The notes beneath the pieces were generated by a model. That model did not search any database, had not been told where the DNA came from, and saw only the letters and a program-made list of their open reading frames with translations. Positions 42,601-53,000 of a stretch of DNA of 64,000 nucleotides are shown piece after piece. How positions within the stretch are numbered: the stretch's first letter is position 1; the number at the start of each line of letters is the position of its first letter. This DNA is from Mugil cephalus (Eukaryota; Chordata; Actinopteri; Mugiliformes; Mugilidae): the NCBI RefSeq assembly GCF_022458985.1, contig NC_061782.1, positions 11,921,672 to 11,985,671 of the forward strand, read 5' to 3'. A program made the translations under genes and the position numbers.

Positions 42601-45600
42601 AGTAGAAGAGGTAGTTGGAGAGATGCGCTCCCCCGTGGAAGCGACTCATGTGCAGGCGGGTGATCGCAGACTCTCCCATGTGTTTGCCGCAGACCCCGCA
42701 CTGATGGAAAACCTGGTTCACAGCCAGGAGGTGATTGCTGGCTGCGACCTCCTCCGAGAACCGCAGACCACACTCGCAGAACCATGCCTTTGAAGAGTTT
42801 CTACTGCTCTTACTCAGCCTCTGTCGCTTAGCTGGAGATCCGCAATCGCTCTTCTTGTTTCTCTTTTGAAAAGGTGCCTCGAGGCCGGCGGACTGTTTTT
42901 TCTCCTTCGCGGTCTTCTGCCTGTGTTGGATTTCACTGATCCTGCAGTACTGAAGAAGCGCTCTTCCCATTGTTTTGTTGACCTCCACGTCGTGCTGCAG
43001 CGACTCTTTGTGTCTCTCAATTTCTCCCCGGCTGAGGAAGATTTTACAGCAGAGCGAGCACTGCCCTCGCACCTGCAGCTGTTTCATCACTTGCACTATC
43101 GTCTTGTCGGCTTTGGCCACGGCACAACCTTGTCTGCAGTGAACACTAAAAATAAAAAAAGAACAGATGGCAGAAACAAAATCAGTTCCACTATGAATAA
43201 AAAAAAAACTGAACAAAGTCAGTGTAACGCATACACGTGTGCAGAACCAAGCACAACAAAACATACTTAAAGTGAGCTTGAGCTGCTTGATGCGAGACCA
43301 GTACTTTGTGACATAAAGAGCATCGGACGTTGAACGTTGAGTCTTTGCACAAAGCGATGAGTCGATTCTTAACAAGCTGTGGGACAGGAACTGGCATAGC
43401 TCTTCCTTTGGTTTCTGGAACAAGAAATGTAAAAGGTACACAGATAAGGCATAACATCATGACCACCTTCCTAATATTATGTAGGTCTCCCAAAACAGTT
43501 GGAAATGGACATGGACCTTCTGAAGGTGTCCTGTGGTGTCTAGAAACAGAACATTGTCAGAGGGTTTTTTTTTGGGTCCTATGGGCTGAGAGGAGGGGCC
43601 TCTGTGAATCAGGCTTGTTCCAGTGCGTCCCATCAGTTTGTGATCTAGTGAATTTAGAGGCCAGGTCACATCTTGGGCTGTTTTTCATGTTTTTGTGTGT
43701 TGTTCCTAAACTGTTTTTGTGTGTCTGTGTCAGGCTGGATCCTGCTGGGGATGGCTGCTGCCATCAAAGAGTATCATTGTTATGGGGTGGGGGTGCCTGG
43801 TCTGGTCTAGGTGGGTGGTACATGTCTAAGTAACATCCACACGAATGCCAGGACCAAAGCTTTCCCAGCAGTACAGTCACAAAACAGCCAGTGTTATTTA
43901 CTTCTCCTGTCAGTGGCTTTAACGTTGTGACCGAACGGTGTACGCAAGTCACATTTAAGAATACAAACATTTCATTGCGCCACATGAAAAAATGTAAATG
44001 TATGAGCTATTTATCTTCGTGAAAGACCACACATGTCGAGCAAAAGTTTTCACAAACAATGTTTATGTTGCATTGTCACAAAATGGTCAATCTTATTTAC
44101 TTGTCCTGTCAGTGGTTTTAATGTTGTGGCTGACTGCTGTATACAAAAGGTATACAGGTCTGTGAAGGTTCTTGATCATCATTCTTTTTTTTTTTTTTGG
44201 GTTTTCTTGTAGTTGTTTCACAGTTTCTGGTCATTAATGGTTTGTTAGACCATTCATATAAGGAAAATGGATTTAAACTACTTCCTACTATTAAAGGTGG
44301 GTACATGATCACTACATTACCGTCCATGGGGAGTGACTCCGTGAAGTGGTTCTTGGCTGACATGTGCTGAAGACACTCATCTCTGAGGTTGAAGAGGAGG
44401 TAGCAGGCGGGACAGGCGAAACACACAATCCGCTGATAGGTCTGATCGATGCTGTGACCATCAGCACTGGATGAGGACACCTGGCACACCAGAATTATCA
44501 AGTCAGTTAAAAATAAATATCATTCAAATAGCAGGAGATTTTCACCGCGTGTTCGGAAAAGTGCACAAACCTTAAACTCGAGATGTTTCCTCCACGACTC
44601 TTTAGTCTGAAAATGCTGACCGCAGGCAACGCACGCAAACACCTCAGACGCACTTCCTTTAAGGTTGATCGTCGGGTCACAGGGGGAGTGATCAAACCTG
44701 CACACAGAACACACCAGCGCTCTTTGAAACAGTTCAGACATGACGCCTACATCGACACAAAGAGAAAACCGCTACCTTTTTAAGTGCCCATCGAGGAGGG
44801 AAGTGTTGTCAAAAACTCGGCCGCAGTTGATAACAGGACAAGTGTGTCTAGTTGAAGTGTTTCTGGGGAAAGGAGCACGTTCGCGTCTTCTTCCAAACCC
44901 AGCACTGATCAGTCCGGGTTGAAGACCTATATAAAAGCATTCAATAAGATGTGTCAAGCTGTGTTAAAAACTAAATTTTAACCATGCTATGAAAAACGTG
45001 GGTCGGTGAACACAACACACAAGTTGTTTTGCTCCTTTGAGTCAACCCAAACACTGATTAGCGAACAATATTGTTAATCGTTCTGCAAAGCGTCTCTAAT
45101 CCAGATTATGAATTTACCTGGCATCTTTAACCACATGTCGACACAGCGCTTTGCTTCGTGATTAACTCCGTTTGTGGAGCTAAAGGCCAACTCCTGCTGT
45201 CCATGAGCTTTCTGTAAGATCTGTTTCTCCTGAAAAGCGACAAAGAAATAACAGCATGATATTAATAATAACACATCTCTTTTTTTGAAACATGAATATC
45301 AAGTGTTTATATTTACATCTCTTAGTGACAAACTCTATAAAATGAGATTAAGAAACACTACTGTGTTCAGTGCTGATTGTTACGAGTTATTTGTATACAT
45401 TGTGTCCACAAGGTGGCGCTGTTCCTGCTAAACAAATGTCCTTCAGGCCCCATAAACCAACACAACACATTAACAAACATTCTACCAGGAATTCAACGTT
45501 ACATTTAGCCTTTTAACGAAAATATAAAAAACAAATGCTGATGATAAAGTTGTCCATCCGGTTTTGAAACCAGTAAAGTGACAAACTGGAGTTTTAAACC

Positions 45601-45934
45601 AAAGATATTCCCACATATTTGTTACAGAATAGTCAACAGACACTTTTTTCATCATCTGTTTGGCATTTCTGAGGTGATTGTAACATTTAAATTCAAGGTT
45701 GATCACACAGAATGCAAAACACATTGTCTACATTCCTTTTTTATCTGAATGGAAACAAGAAAATACATATTTTTTGTACCACTGATCACAGAAAATTAAG
45801 GAGTTTGACATTTTATGTATTGAATGAAAACATGTTTGCCCTTTATATTTTTCTTGTGCTGAAAACCGTCATCAACAATCATTTTGCTTTTAAATGCATA
45901 ATGAAGACATCAAATGAAGACAACTGTCTGATGC

Positions 45935-45979
<45 letters not shown>

Positions 45980-47225
45980 TGACGAGCAGCAAATGAGTGT
46001 CCAACTTTATCTAGACCCAGCCTCACCTTGAATGCTCGACATTTATCTGCTCTTTGCTTTTTCTCCTGAGCAACTTTGTGAGCCAGCCTGTCGAGTGTGG
46101 AGGCAACATGCGCTTTATGTCGACTGATTTTATCCTCAATCTGCAGCGGAATGAGAAGAACACAACAACGTCACAGTCACTCCAGACAGGTACTCTCGTC
46201 ATCTAAAAAAACAGATGTTCTAGTTCACCACTCACTGTGACTGCCACCGATGAACATCCCTCATCCTCGCTATCACTCGACAGATCAATACATTCCAGCA
46301 CTGGTCTGAGAGGTTGCTCCTGAGGTAAGCACAAAACATGGCATCAGTTTCATGACACACATGTTTAAAGTCACACACAGTACCCAGAGACATGGAGGCA
46401 AGAAATTATGTTAAAATTATGCTGCACATAATTCTCTGAAGTCAATGACTGTCTTTAATCTGCAACACAAAGAGAAGCATCTCCCCTACTGATGCTTTCT
46501 CTGCCACTATCATCAGATCTTGCTTGTTGTGGGATCACTGTCTTCATTACTTAGGATCCCCATCAGTGAAATCAGATGAATGACCCAGTCAGTCAAGGAT
46601 ATCCCATCCATGTGTTAATTTAGGCAAAATAACTACTTTTTACATTAAGCTAATATACCTTAAATCTGAATACTGTGCATGAATGATAAAACATTGCCCA
46701 AGGAAAATTTAGTAAGCAGGTGTCAAGTTACTTTAAAACCCTTTCAATTTTCTGTTATTTTTCTAACACACTTTGTGATTTATTGATGGAAACCCCACTA
46801 CATTCAACATTTGCAGTTTTTTGTAGTATTCATTATTTTATTTTTAGTGAATACAATAAAGATAAAAAAGTGAAACTGTCAATAGTACTAAGACTGATCT
46901 CTGAACATCAACAAATCAACAAACTCAGCACAATATTAAAAAAAAAAAAAAGCACACTTCTGATCTGCTATACGGAGCTTCAGTTTCTGCATACAGTACA
47001 TGCACCATATTTGATTCGCTGAAGAGAATAAGGTAAATGGCAATCTAGTCTGTTTATAAGGTTGCATGTGGCCAGATGCAAATTGCAAAATTAGGTCAAT
47101 CAGTGTCAAGAGATCTTTTGAAACTGTTGTTTTGTTTTGTTTTTTTAAATGTACACATGACTTACTGACACAAACTCCACCTCTTCTTCCACCTCATCTC
47201 CGTCTGCTTGAGCTGAAGAAGACAT
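39616..47225 (-). CDS. znf451: Zinc finger protein 451 (SUMO E3/E4 ligase), form without PIN-like domain
   Basis: Nuclear SUMO2/3 ligase with C2H2 fingers. Twelve coding exons: 47166-47225 (ATG preceded by in-frame TAA), 46236-46319, 46027-46140, 45118-45229, 44776-44926, 44571-44697, 44321-44480, 43267-43414, 41653-43145, 41522-41578, 41253-41318, 39616-39656. Phases close at every junction to 870 residues (human 1061). The tandem SUMO-interaction motifs that drive catalysis are intact: VEFVS (16-20), the PLRP linker (23-26), then VLECIDL with an acidic tail (27-40). About twelve C2H2-type fingers follow, from CPVINC...HLKRFDH (about 155) to CRACQESF...HYHSQH (about 770); the large exon encodes eight. 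The C terminus, ELEEVLQRSLLEF, matches the UIM-like human ending. No exon encodes the human PIN-like region that lies before that tail. A 5' UTR acceptor just upstream of the ATG points to a noncoding first exon near 47500-47780. Confidence 0.95.
39876..40334 (+). mobile_element. Mariner/Tc1-type MITE in last znf451 intron
   Basis: Starts TACATTGGTCAGGCATAACA with ATGACCACCTTCCTAATATT following, and ends GTTTTAATGTTGTGGCTGAT. Closely similar to 43437-43943. The similarity continues about 130 bp beyond the right terminus in both copies (AAGCATTTCATTG / AAACATTTCATTG), so the repeating unit is larger than the MITE itself. Confidence 0.7.
43437..43943 (+). mobile_element. Mariner/Tc1-type MITE in znf451 intron
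   Basis: Begins with GGCATAACATCATGACCACC and ends with GGCTTTAACGTTGTGACCGA. It shares the interior words GTCTAAGTAACATCCACA and AAAACTGTTTTTGTGTG-like text with the 39876-40334 copy. It lies 23 bp from the acceptor of the znf451 exon at 43267-43414, so the branch-point region of that intron falls within the element. Confidence 0.7.
44060..44145 (+). mobile_element. Solo MITE terminus
   Basis: About 85 bp repeating the right end of the neighbouring MITE (CTGTCAGTGGTTTTAATGTT GTGGCTGA, in two parts), separated from it by the shared flank at 43944-44059. This gives two right-hand termini in tandem, as if a larger element ended here or one end was duplicated. Confidence 0.55.
45938..45978. repeat. 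GT microsatellite
   Basis: About twenty uninterrupted GT units in the znf451 intron between the 45118-45229 and 46027-46140 exons, roughly 50 bp from the latter. Likely to be length-polymorphic. Confidence 0.95.
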
Positions 47226-49850
47226 TTATCTAAAAAGCAAACAACAACAACAACAAAAAACATTAATGTCAAGCGGTTAGTAGCTGTAGCCTATAACTTT
47301 GAACATGCATGACTCCATCTTTAGCATTAGGCCTACCGGTAAAGTTAGGACACGGTGTGATTAACAGATGTGGTTTAGCTAATCACGAACACTGTGCAAG
47401 TGCTTTGATAATGTCTACTTTACAGCAATCCTAACGTGGGATGACAGAGACCGAACCAATGTCATCTTAGCTAACCTTAATAGTGGAAAGTTAACGTTGC
47501 TGAGCAGACGGATATTAAAACGTTGTTTCACTCGAATAGCGGTTACTTAGCAACGATTGCTGGCTTGTGTAAAGCAGCAAAAACACCATTTACTCATAAC
47601 ACCAAACACAACTCATGTAAAAGAAATCAACGTCTTCTTCCTTAGTCACCTAGTGTGCCTCTTCCTCTGCGCTAAAGTGTTAAATCAGTGTTGTTGTAAT
47701 ATACTTGTTAGCCACCAGTAGCGCGGCGGAGCTCCGATCGGTTCAACAGCGCACAAAACACACGACGAAGAAGTAGAAGTTACGCGCCACAATGAAACGT
47801 TCAGGTGCCGTATAAATGTGAACGTAAAAAAAACACATACACACATTTAGACGCTGCTCCTTGATGTAAGTTGTATTTTTGACTCATTTCACACACATGA
47901 CATCGCCGAGAAATACCTCTATCCACCACGGAGGCCACAAATACCTTCACATAGGTTTGTGTTATGAGCTACCGCCCGGTTCACAACTTAATTAGCTGCA
48001 AAGAGTCGTAATCTGTGCTTCACTCTGACAGCCGTATGGTCCACACACCCCTGGCTAGCCGTGTTAGCTTAGCTTTCTGGCGTTTGCAGTTGCAACTGCT
48101 TTCACCCTACAAAACTAATGTCCGGTAAACGTGCAAAAGTTTGGCGTCCATTAAAAGATGGTTGAAATCGATAGCTAAATCAAGCATTACATTACCCACA
48201 GTTTGTTCTGTTGGCTCTTCCGCTGACAAGAGTGGTCTCAAGCTGCATCAACATCCCAAATCAACGTAAACGCAACTAACTCCAGTAGGTTACGTCGCGC
48301 GTAGCTGGAGCGCTCCTTTTGTACGCATCGTGTGCCGCACGGACGGGGTTATTTGCTGTTGCAACAGAACAAACGCAAGGCGAAACTCCGCCCGTGCGAT
48401 TGAATTTATCGGGGCAGAAGAATGACGTTGTAGTACACCCCTTTCCCCCTTGTCGGGGGAGAAGGCTGTACCTAGATGACCTATTTATTAAGACATATAT
48501 AACCCAATGATTTAGCCACCACTCACTGAAGAAATATAGTGCATTGCTCTGATAGTCACATGCAATGTTTATACGTTTATAAAAACATGCCTGGGCATAT
48601 AGGAATAATTACTTCAAAATATGTCTATAGACTCGTGCATTATATTTTACTGTGCCCTGATAATTAGCTAAAATTGCAGGATTCAAATTTGGATTATTGA
48701 AGAACCAGAGACATGATGACATAACACCAGCAGCCTCCTGCAGGTGTCAAAAAAGTATGACTTGTATATATCTTATTATGTACAGTTGTCTATATTGCTG
48801 TAAATGCCACTGTGTTTGGCTACATTCCCCTGTTTTGCTTCATGTATTCTGTTTTTTAACAAGCGCTAAAAACTACATGTGGTCATGTATATGATTGTCT
48901 GTGTGACAGACCTAAATTTGCATGTATGCACAAATTACATAAACATGAAATGTACGTTGTAAAATGTGTACATCCATTGAGAAACTAAAGTGTGTATGTT
49001 TACACCTGGCCACTTTATTAGACACAATTGTTGTACTCTATTGAACTGAATGTGTCACATACCATCTCTGTATATACTTTATCATGTAAACAGACGAATG
49101 CAATATACGGTTGCAATGTAGACTGCAGTATGTCCTGTACACTGACACAAACACTGTGGCTGTTATGTATCCTGTATACACTTGACACGCAATACAAAAT
49201 GCAAATTAAACTTTGTTTTCTACCGTCACAGTGTTTGCCCGAGTGTTTCATCCCACAAAAGGAAGATGATATGAGCTCATCCAAAAATTACATAACAACC
49301 CGCGGTGGATCAGGACCACCTTTGGCTGCCTGATCCTGCCGGTTGTCTGCACATACGCAGCACACGCCTCGTTTCAGCATCTGGTACACCGAGGAAAAAG
49401 TAACGTGTATCACGCAGGCATTGTGTTTTGCGGTTGTAACCCTGCAAATAAACTAAATCACAGGGTTAAAATGAAAATGCATTCCCATGAACTACTCTGG
49501 TGTACTTGACTCCCATATGTCTCCATGAGTTAATGCACTGTTACAGCATTATCCTTTTGGGCAGAGCACTCTGCAGCAGATTACTGATGCTGGGACGAAT
49601 CTGCTGACTCTCCCTACCCCTGTTCAAAAATAAATAAATAAAACTTGCGTCTCTGCTGAGTCATACATTGTACTACCTCACAATAACGTTATCAATAGTC
49701 TGGGCTGTACCTCTTCAACCTTTACGCTTTCCGCTGCTTGATGCTTCACGTGTGTCAGCGAGAGTCTTTATTCTCCTCCCTGGCTTTCAGCGACATAACG
49801 CCAGGAGAGGAGGCAGCTCAAGTCGAGGCTGCCGCCGGATCTGCCTTATA
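47226..49850. promoter_or_regulatory. znf451-dst head-to-head interval
   Basis: 2.6 kb between divergent start codons. The minus side has the znf451 5' UTR acceptor (47226-47250) and a CpG-richer segment at 47690-47790. A second GC-rich segment at 48290-48440 includes TGACGTT at 48423-48429 and may be a further start region. 48500-49600 is AT-rich; part of a Tc1-type terminus (CCACTTTATTAGACACAATT) lies near 49010-49030. Upstream of the dst ATG, 49680-49850 is GC-richer and is the likely dst isoform-2 promoter/5' UTR. No coding exon for BEND6 was recognised. Confidence 0.5.
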
Positions 49851-50031
49851 ATGATCGCTGCGGCGTTTTTGGTCCTCCTAAGGCCGTACAGTATTCAGTG
49901 CGTTTTGCTATTATTGCTGCTTTTGCTCGGGACTATTGCGACAATTTTGTTTTTCTGCTGCTGGCATCGCAGGCTTCGTAATGGAAAGCATCCAATAAAA
50001 TCCGTGCTCTCCGGACGACCCAGGAGCCGCG
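49851..50031 (+). CDS. dst: dst isoform-2 first coding exon (membrane-anchored N terminus)
   Basis: Starts MIAAAFLVLLRPYSIQC and continues with a leucine-rich segment then GTIATILFFCCWHRR, a clear single transmembrane helix at about residues 15-39, followed by a basic stretch (RLRNGKHPIKS). It ends ...RPRSR plus one base before GTGAGT. This is the N terminus that places BPAG1 isoform 2 at perinuclear/nuclear-envelope membranes in mammals. The frame is open upstream, but the conserved protein starts at this Met. Confidence 0.93.
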
Positions 50032-53000
50032 GTGAGTGGCGCAGGCCAGCCGCATCTCCTCATCCTGACAGCATGTCTGGTCATTAATGTAGCTATATTC
50101 ACTATCCGTATGGGTAATAGTCTATCTGTTGTAGCTAACAGCGCAGTCAGTGACCATTAGGCAGTTTAGACTGTGATGACTTTCACGGAGGTGTTAATGT
50201 GCGTGAAGACATTTTTAAGGGGTTACTTTAACTGGATTGAAAAAAAAAATGTTAAAGTAAAAATATTTCAAACTAATATATGTCTAATACGTGACAAGGC
50301 ATGCTATTCTTGAAGATTGCTGATAGATAATTGTATGTCATTGTAACATCTGTCATCTGTCCTGTAGTTGGGCTCCGAACGCATCATTTTCGATCAGAGG
50401 TAGGATGAACTTTTCACATTATGGTTTTATTATTGTCATCCAATAGCTAGGAGGAGAGATGGATTCATTTAGTTCAATCCTGAAACGGGATACATCTGTC
50501 AAATGTGAATTAATAAATGCTTGATCCAAAACTCAGTTTCTTTGTACTTTAATCGAGGACTGCATGACTATTTTAAGAATATGATGTGCGCAATGCGCAT
50601 GTGTTAGACTATCAATAAATAATGGACGTGATTTTGCAGTTTCACTCTTTGAGGGGGGGTTGCAAGTCTGTATCTCGTTCCTTTGAGGTGATTTGAAACC
50701 GAGGTGTAAGAAATATATTAAGTTTGATGCTCCTAATTTGCCATCATGTTTAGAGCTGTCCGGATGCATCAGGCTAAGCTTCAGTGCTCCTGTTTCCGTT
50801 TTACGCATTTTTGCTTTCAGAATAAAACTGGACAATTCACATTTTCTTATTAGCCCCGTATCTGTAACTTGCATAAAATCCATCAAAATGTTATCCTCTT
50901 GTAAGAGCTATCCTAGCAGTAACTGCTCTGTCACTGGTGTATTCTATGGGAAATGATTTCCCAGTAATTTAATAAAAATAAATAGATAAATAAAAGGAGT
51001 TGATGGAAAGTTTTAATTCCATGTCTCAATTAAATCTTTAGTATAGCCATTATGTACTGAAAATGGCGTATAGTTCCTCTGCATGTAATGCACTGTATAA
51101 CATTTGAAGTCTTGCTGCATTTTTTAAAATAACAAAAACAAAAGCTTCCTTCCTTTGTAGGTCATATTATTGAACCACAGGATATTGAATCCTGACTCAG
51201 TACTGTAGCTGGTAGGGATTGAGTATCACATCCAAGGACACAGTGAGATAGTTGGAGAGCCTTAATGCTATGAAACAGTACGCTTCATCATGTCTTTCCA
51301 TCAAAAAAAGGCCCACAATAAACAACTCCTAAAGAGAAATTCATAGAGCATCCAAAGAAAGAAAGAAAATAGGAAAAAGAAAGAAAGAAAGAAATTGTTT
51401 AAAATTGTGTCAACATGCTGCAGTGAATAGTTTGCTTTTCCTCCTGGACTGTTTATATCATCAGTCCCCAACACATGTGTCCCTGAAATCTAGGTCATCT
51501 GAGGTCACAGCTCTCTCTCTCTTAGACAGACACGGATTGCATCATGACCATTATTCACGTCCTCGATTTCTCTCGGGAAGTCTTCTGACTGCATGAATTG
51601 TTGCCAGCTTGACATTTGTTCATGTTTCCAGGGCTTCAGGCACAGTCCACGTCACTCAAGAAGGAGCATACATGCTCGAGTGACAGAGGAAAAGCCCAGC
51701 CTGGTCGAGGTTCCAGAGAGCGAACCTGACACGTCGTCAACTCTAAGAAAACGCAAAGTGAAGAAGAGAGTCCCGCCAGAATTTTACCAGTCTGTACAAG
51801 TCACCCCTACACGTAAACTTGTAGGTAACCCCCTTAACTCTGACCGTAGCTAAGACTGATGTTGAAGTGGTACTGTTTTTAACCTTGCTCCCCTCCTCAG
51901 GGACATCAGTAAGCTGTAAGGATTAAGACACAAGGCAGATGTTTGTCTGCTGAGCTTGATCCCTGTGTGTCCTGTTAGAGCAGGGTCTCTTAATGGGTGT
52001 TACCTTTTATCTCAAGATGCAATATAGATCAAAACCTGTGATCGTATTATATTTTGTCTCCCAGCATCAATCCTACACATTTAGCAAAGAAGAAACAGAA
52101 GGTTCTGTAGATCAAGCCGTTTAAGGGGAAAATACAGTTTGAATGATTTGAAGCTTGCATAGTTTAAAATCATCATCATCCACTTTGGGAGGCTCTGTAA
52201 TATCTTGTCTTTTTGCCTTAATCCTCACGGTTGTGCATGCTACTACGTGTCCTCGACTCAGACTCAGCTCTTTGTCATCTCAGCACAAATTCACGCCTTC
52301 AGATTTTTTTTTTTTTATGATTTCCACATCTTTCTTTTGCCCAGTGAATAAGCTGAATCAAGACTGTGCTAGCAATCTTCCAATGACGCTACGAGTTTGA
52401 GTTTGCAGCTTTAAAAGTAAAGGTGAAGACCTAAGACCTTGAACCTAAGGGATTGCTTTTCCTAATGCTCTGCTTTTCTGTTCTGCAAACACTTTTGTCC
52501 GACTCCAGAGAGAGGAATTCCCAAAACCACCAAGTCTGCGAGTGTTTCTGAACGTGTTTGTGTCATCTGAATATTAAAAACACGACCCAGCCGCTCCCCA
52601 TGCTGCAGAGACATGACCATCACTGACAAACTGTTCAAAGTGACCTATTGATCTGTGCAGACGTGTTGCTAGTTGTGTGTTAGTCGTGTTGCAACACTGT
52701 CGATAACAGAAAGACAAAATAACTTTTTGCGATTGTCAGGAAAGACGTCATCACTTTAGCGATACTTCAAATCAATTATGTTGTTGTTAAACAGAATCCA
52801 GTAAATGGTTTGTCATGCAGGTGAAATGCTTAACTAGGAAGTGGGCAAAAGATATTTGTTTCACAAATTACTGGGACCCACGAGAGCACCAAGTGAGCAG
52901 ACATTAAATGTTTAGCATAAACTAGCGTTGGCCTAGATCAGCCCACAATGCATCATTTATGATATGTTTATCTGAGCATCATACAACAAACTGCAAATTG

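Noticed and set aside
42116-42793. A 225-codon plus-strand frame and a 178-codon alternate minus frame
   Set aside because: Both are shadows of the GC-rich znf451 large exon, whose zinc-finger frame runs unbroken through the region.
48319-49333. Short plus-strand frames in the znf451-dst spacer, considered as BEND6 remnants
   Set aside because: No BEN-domain resemblance; part of the region carries a transposon terminus.
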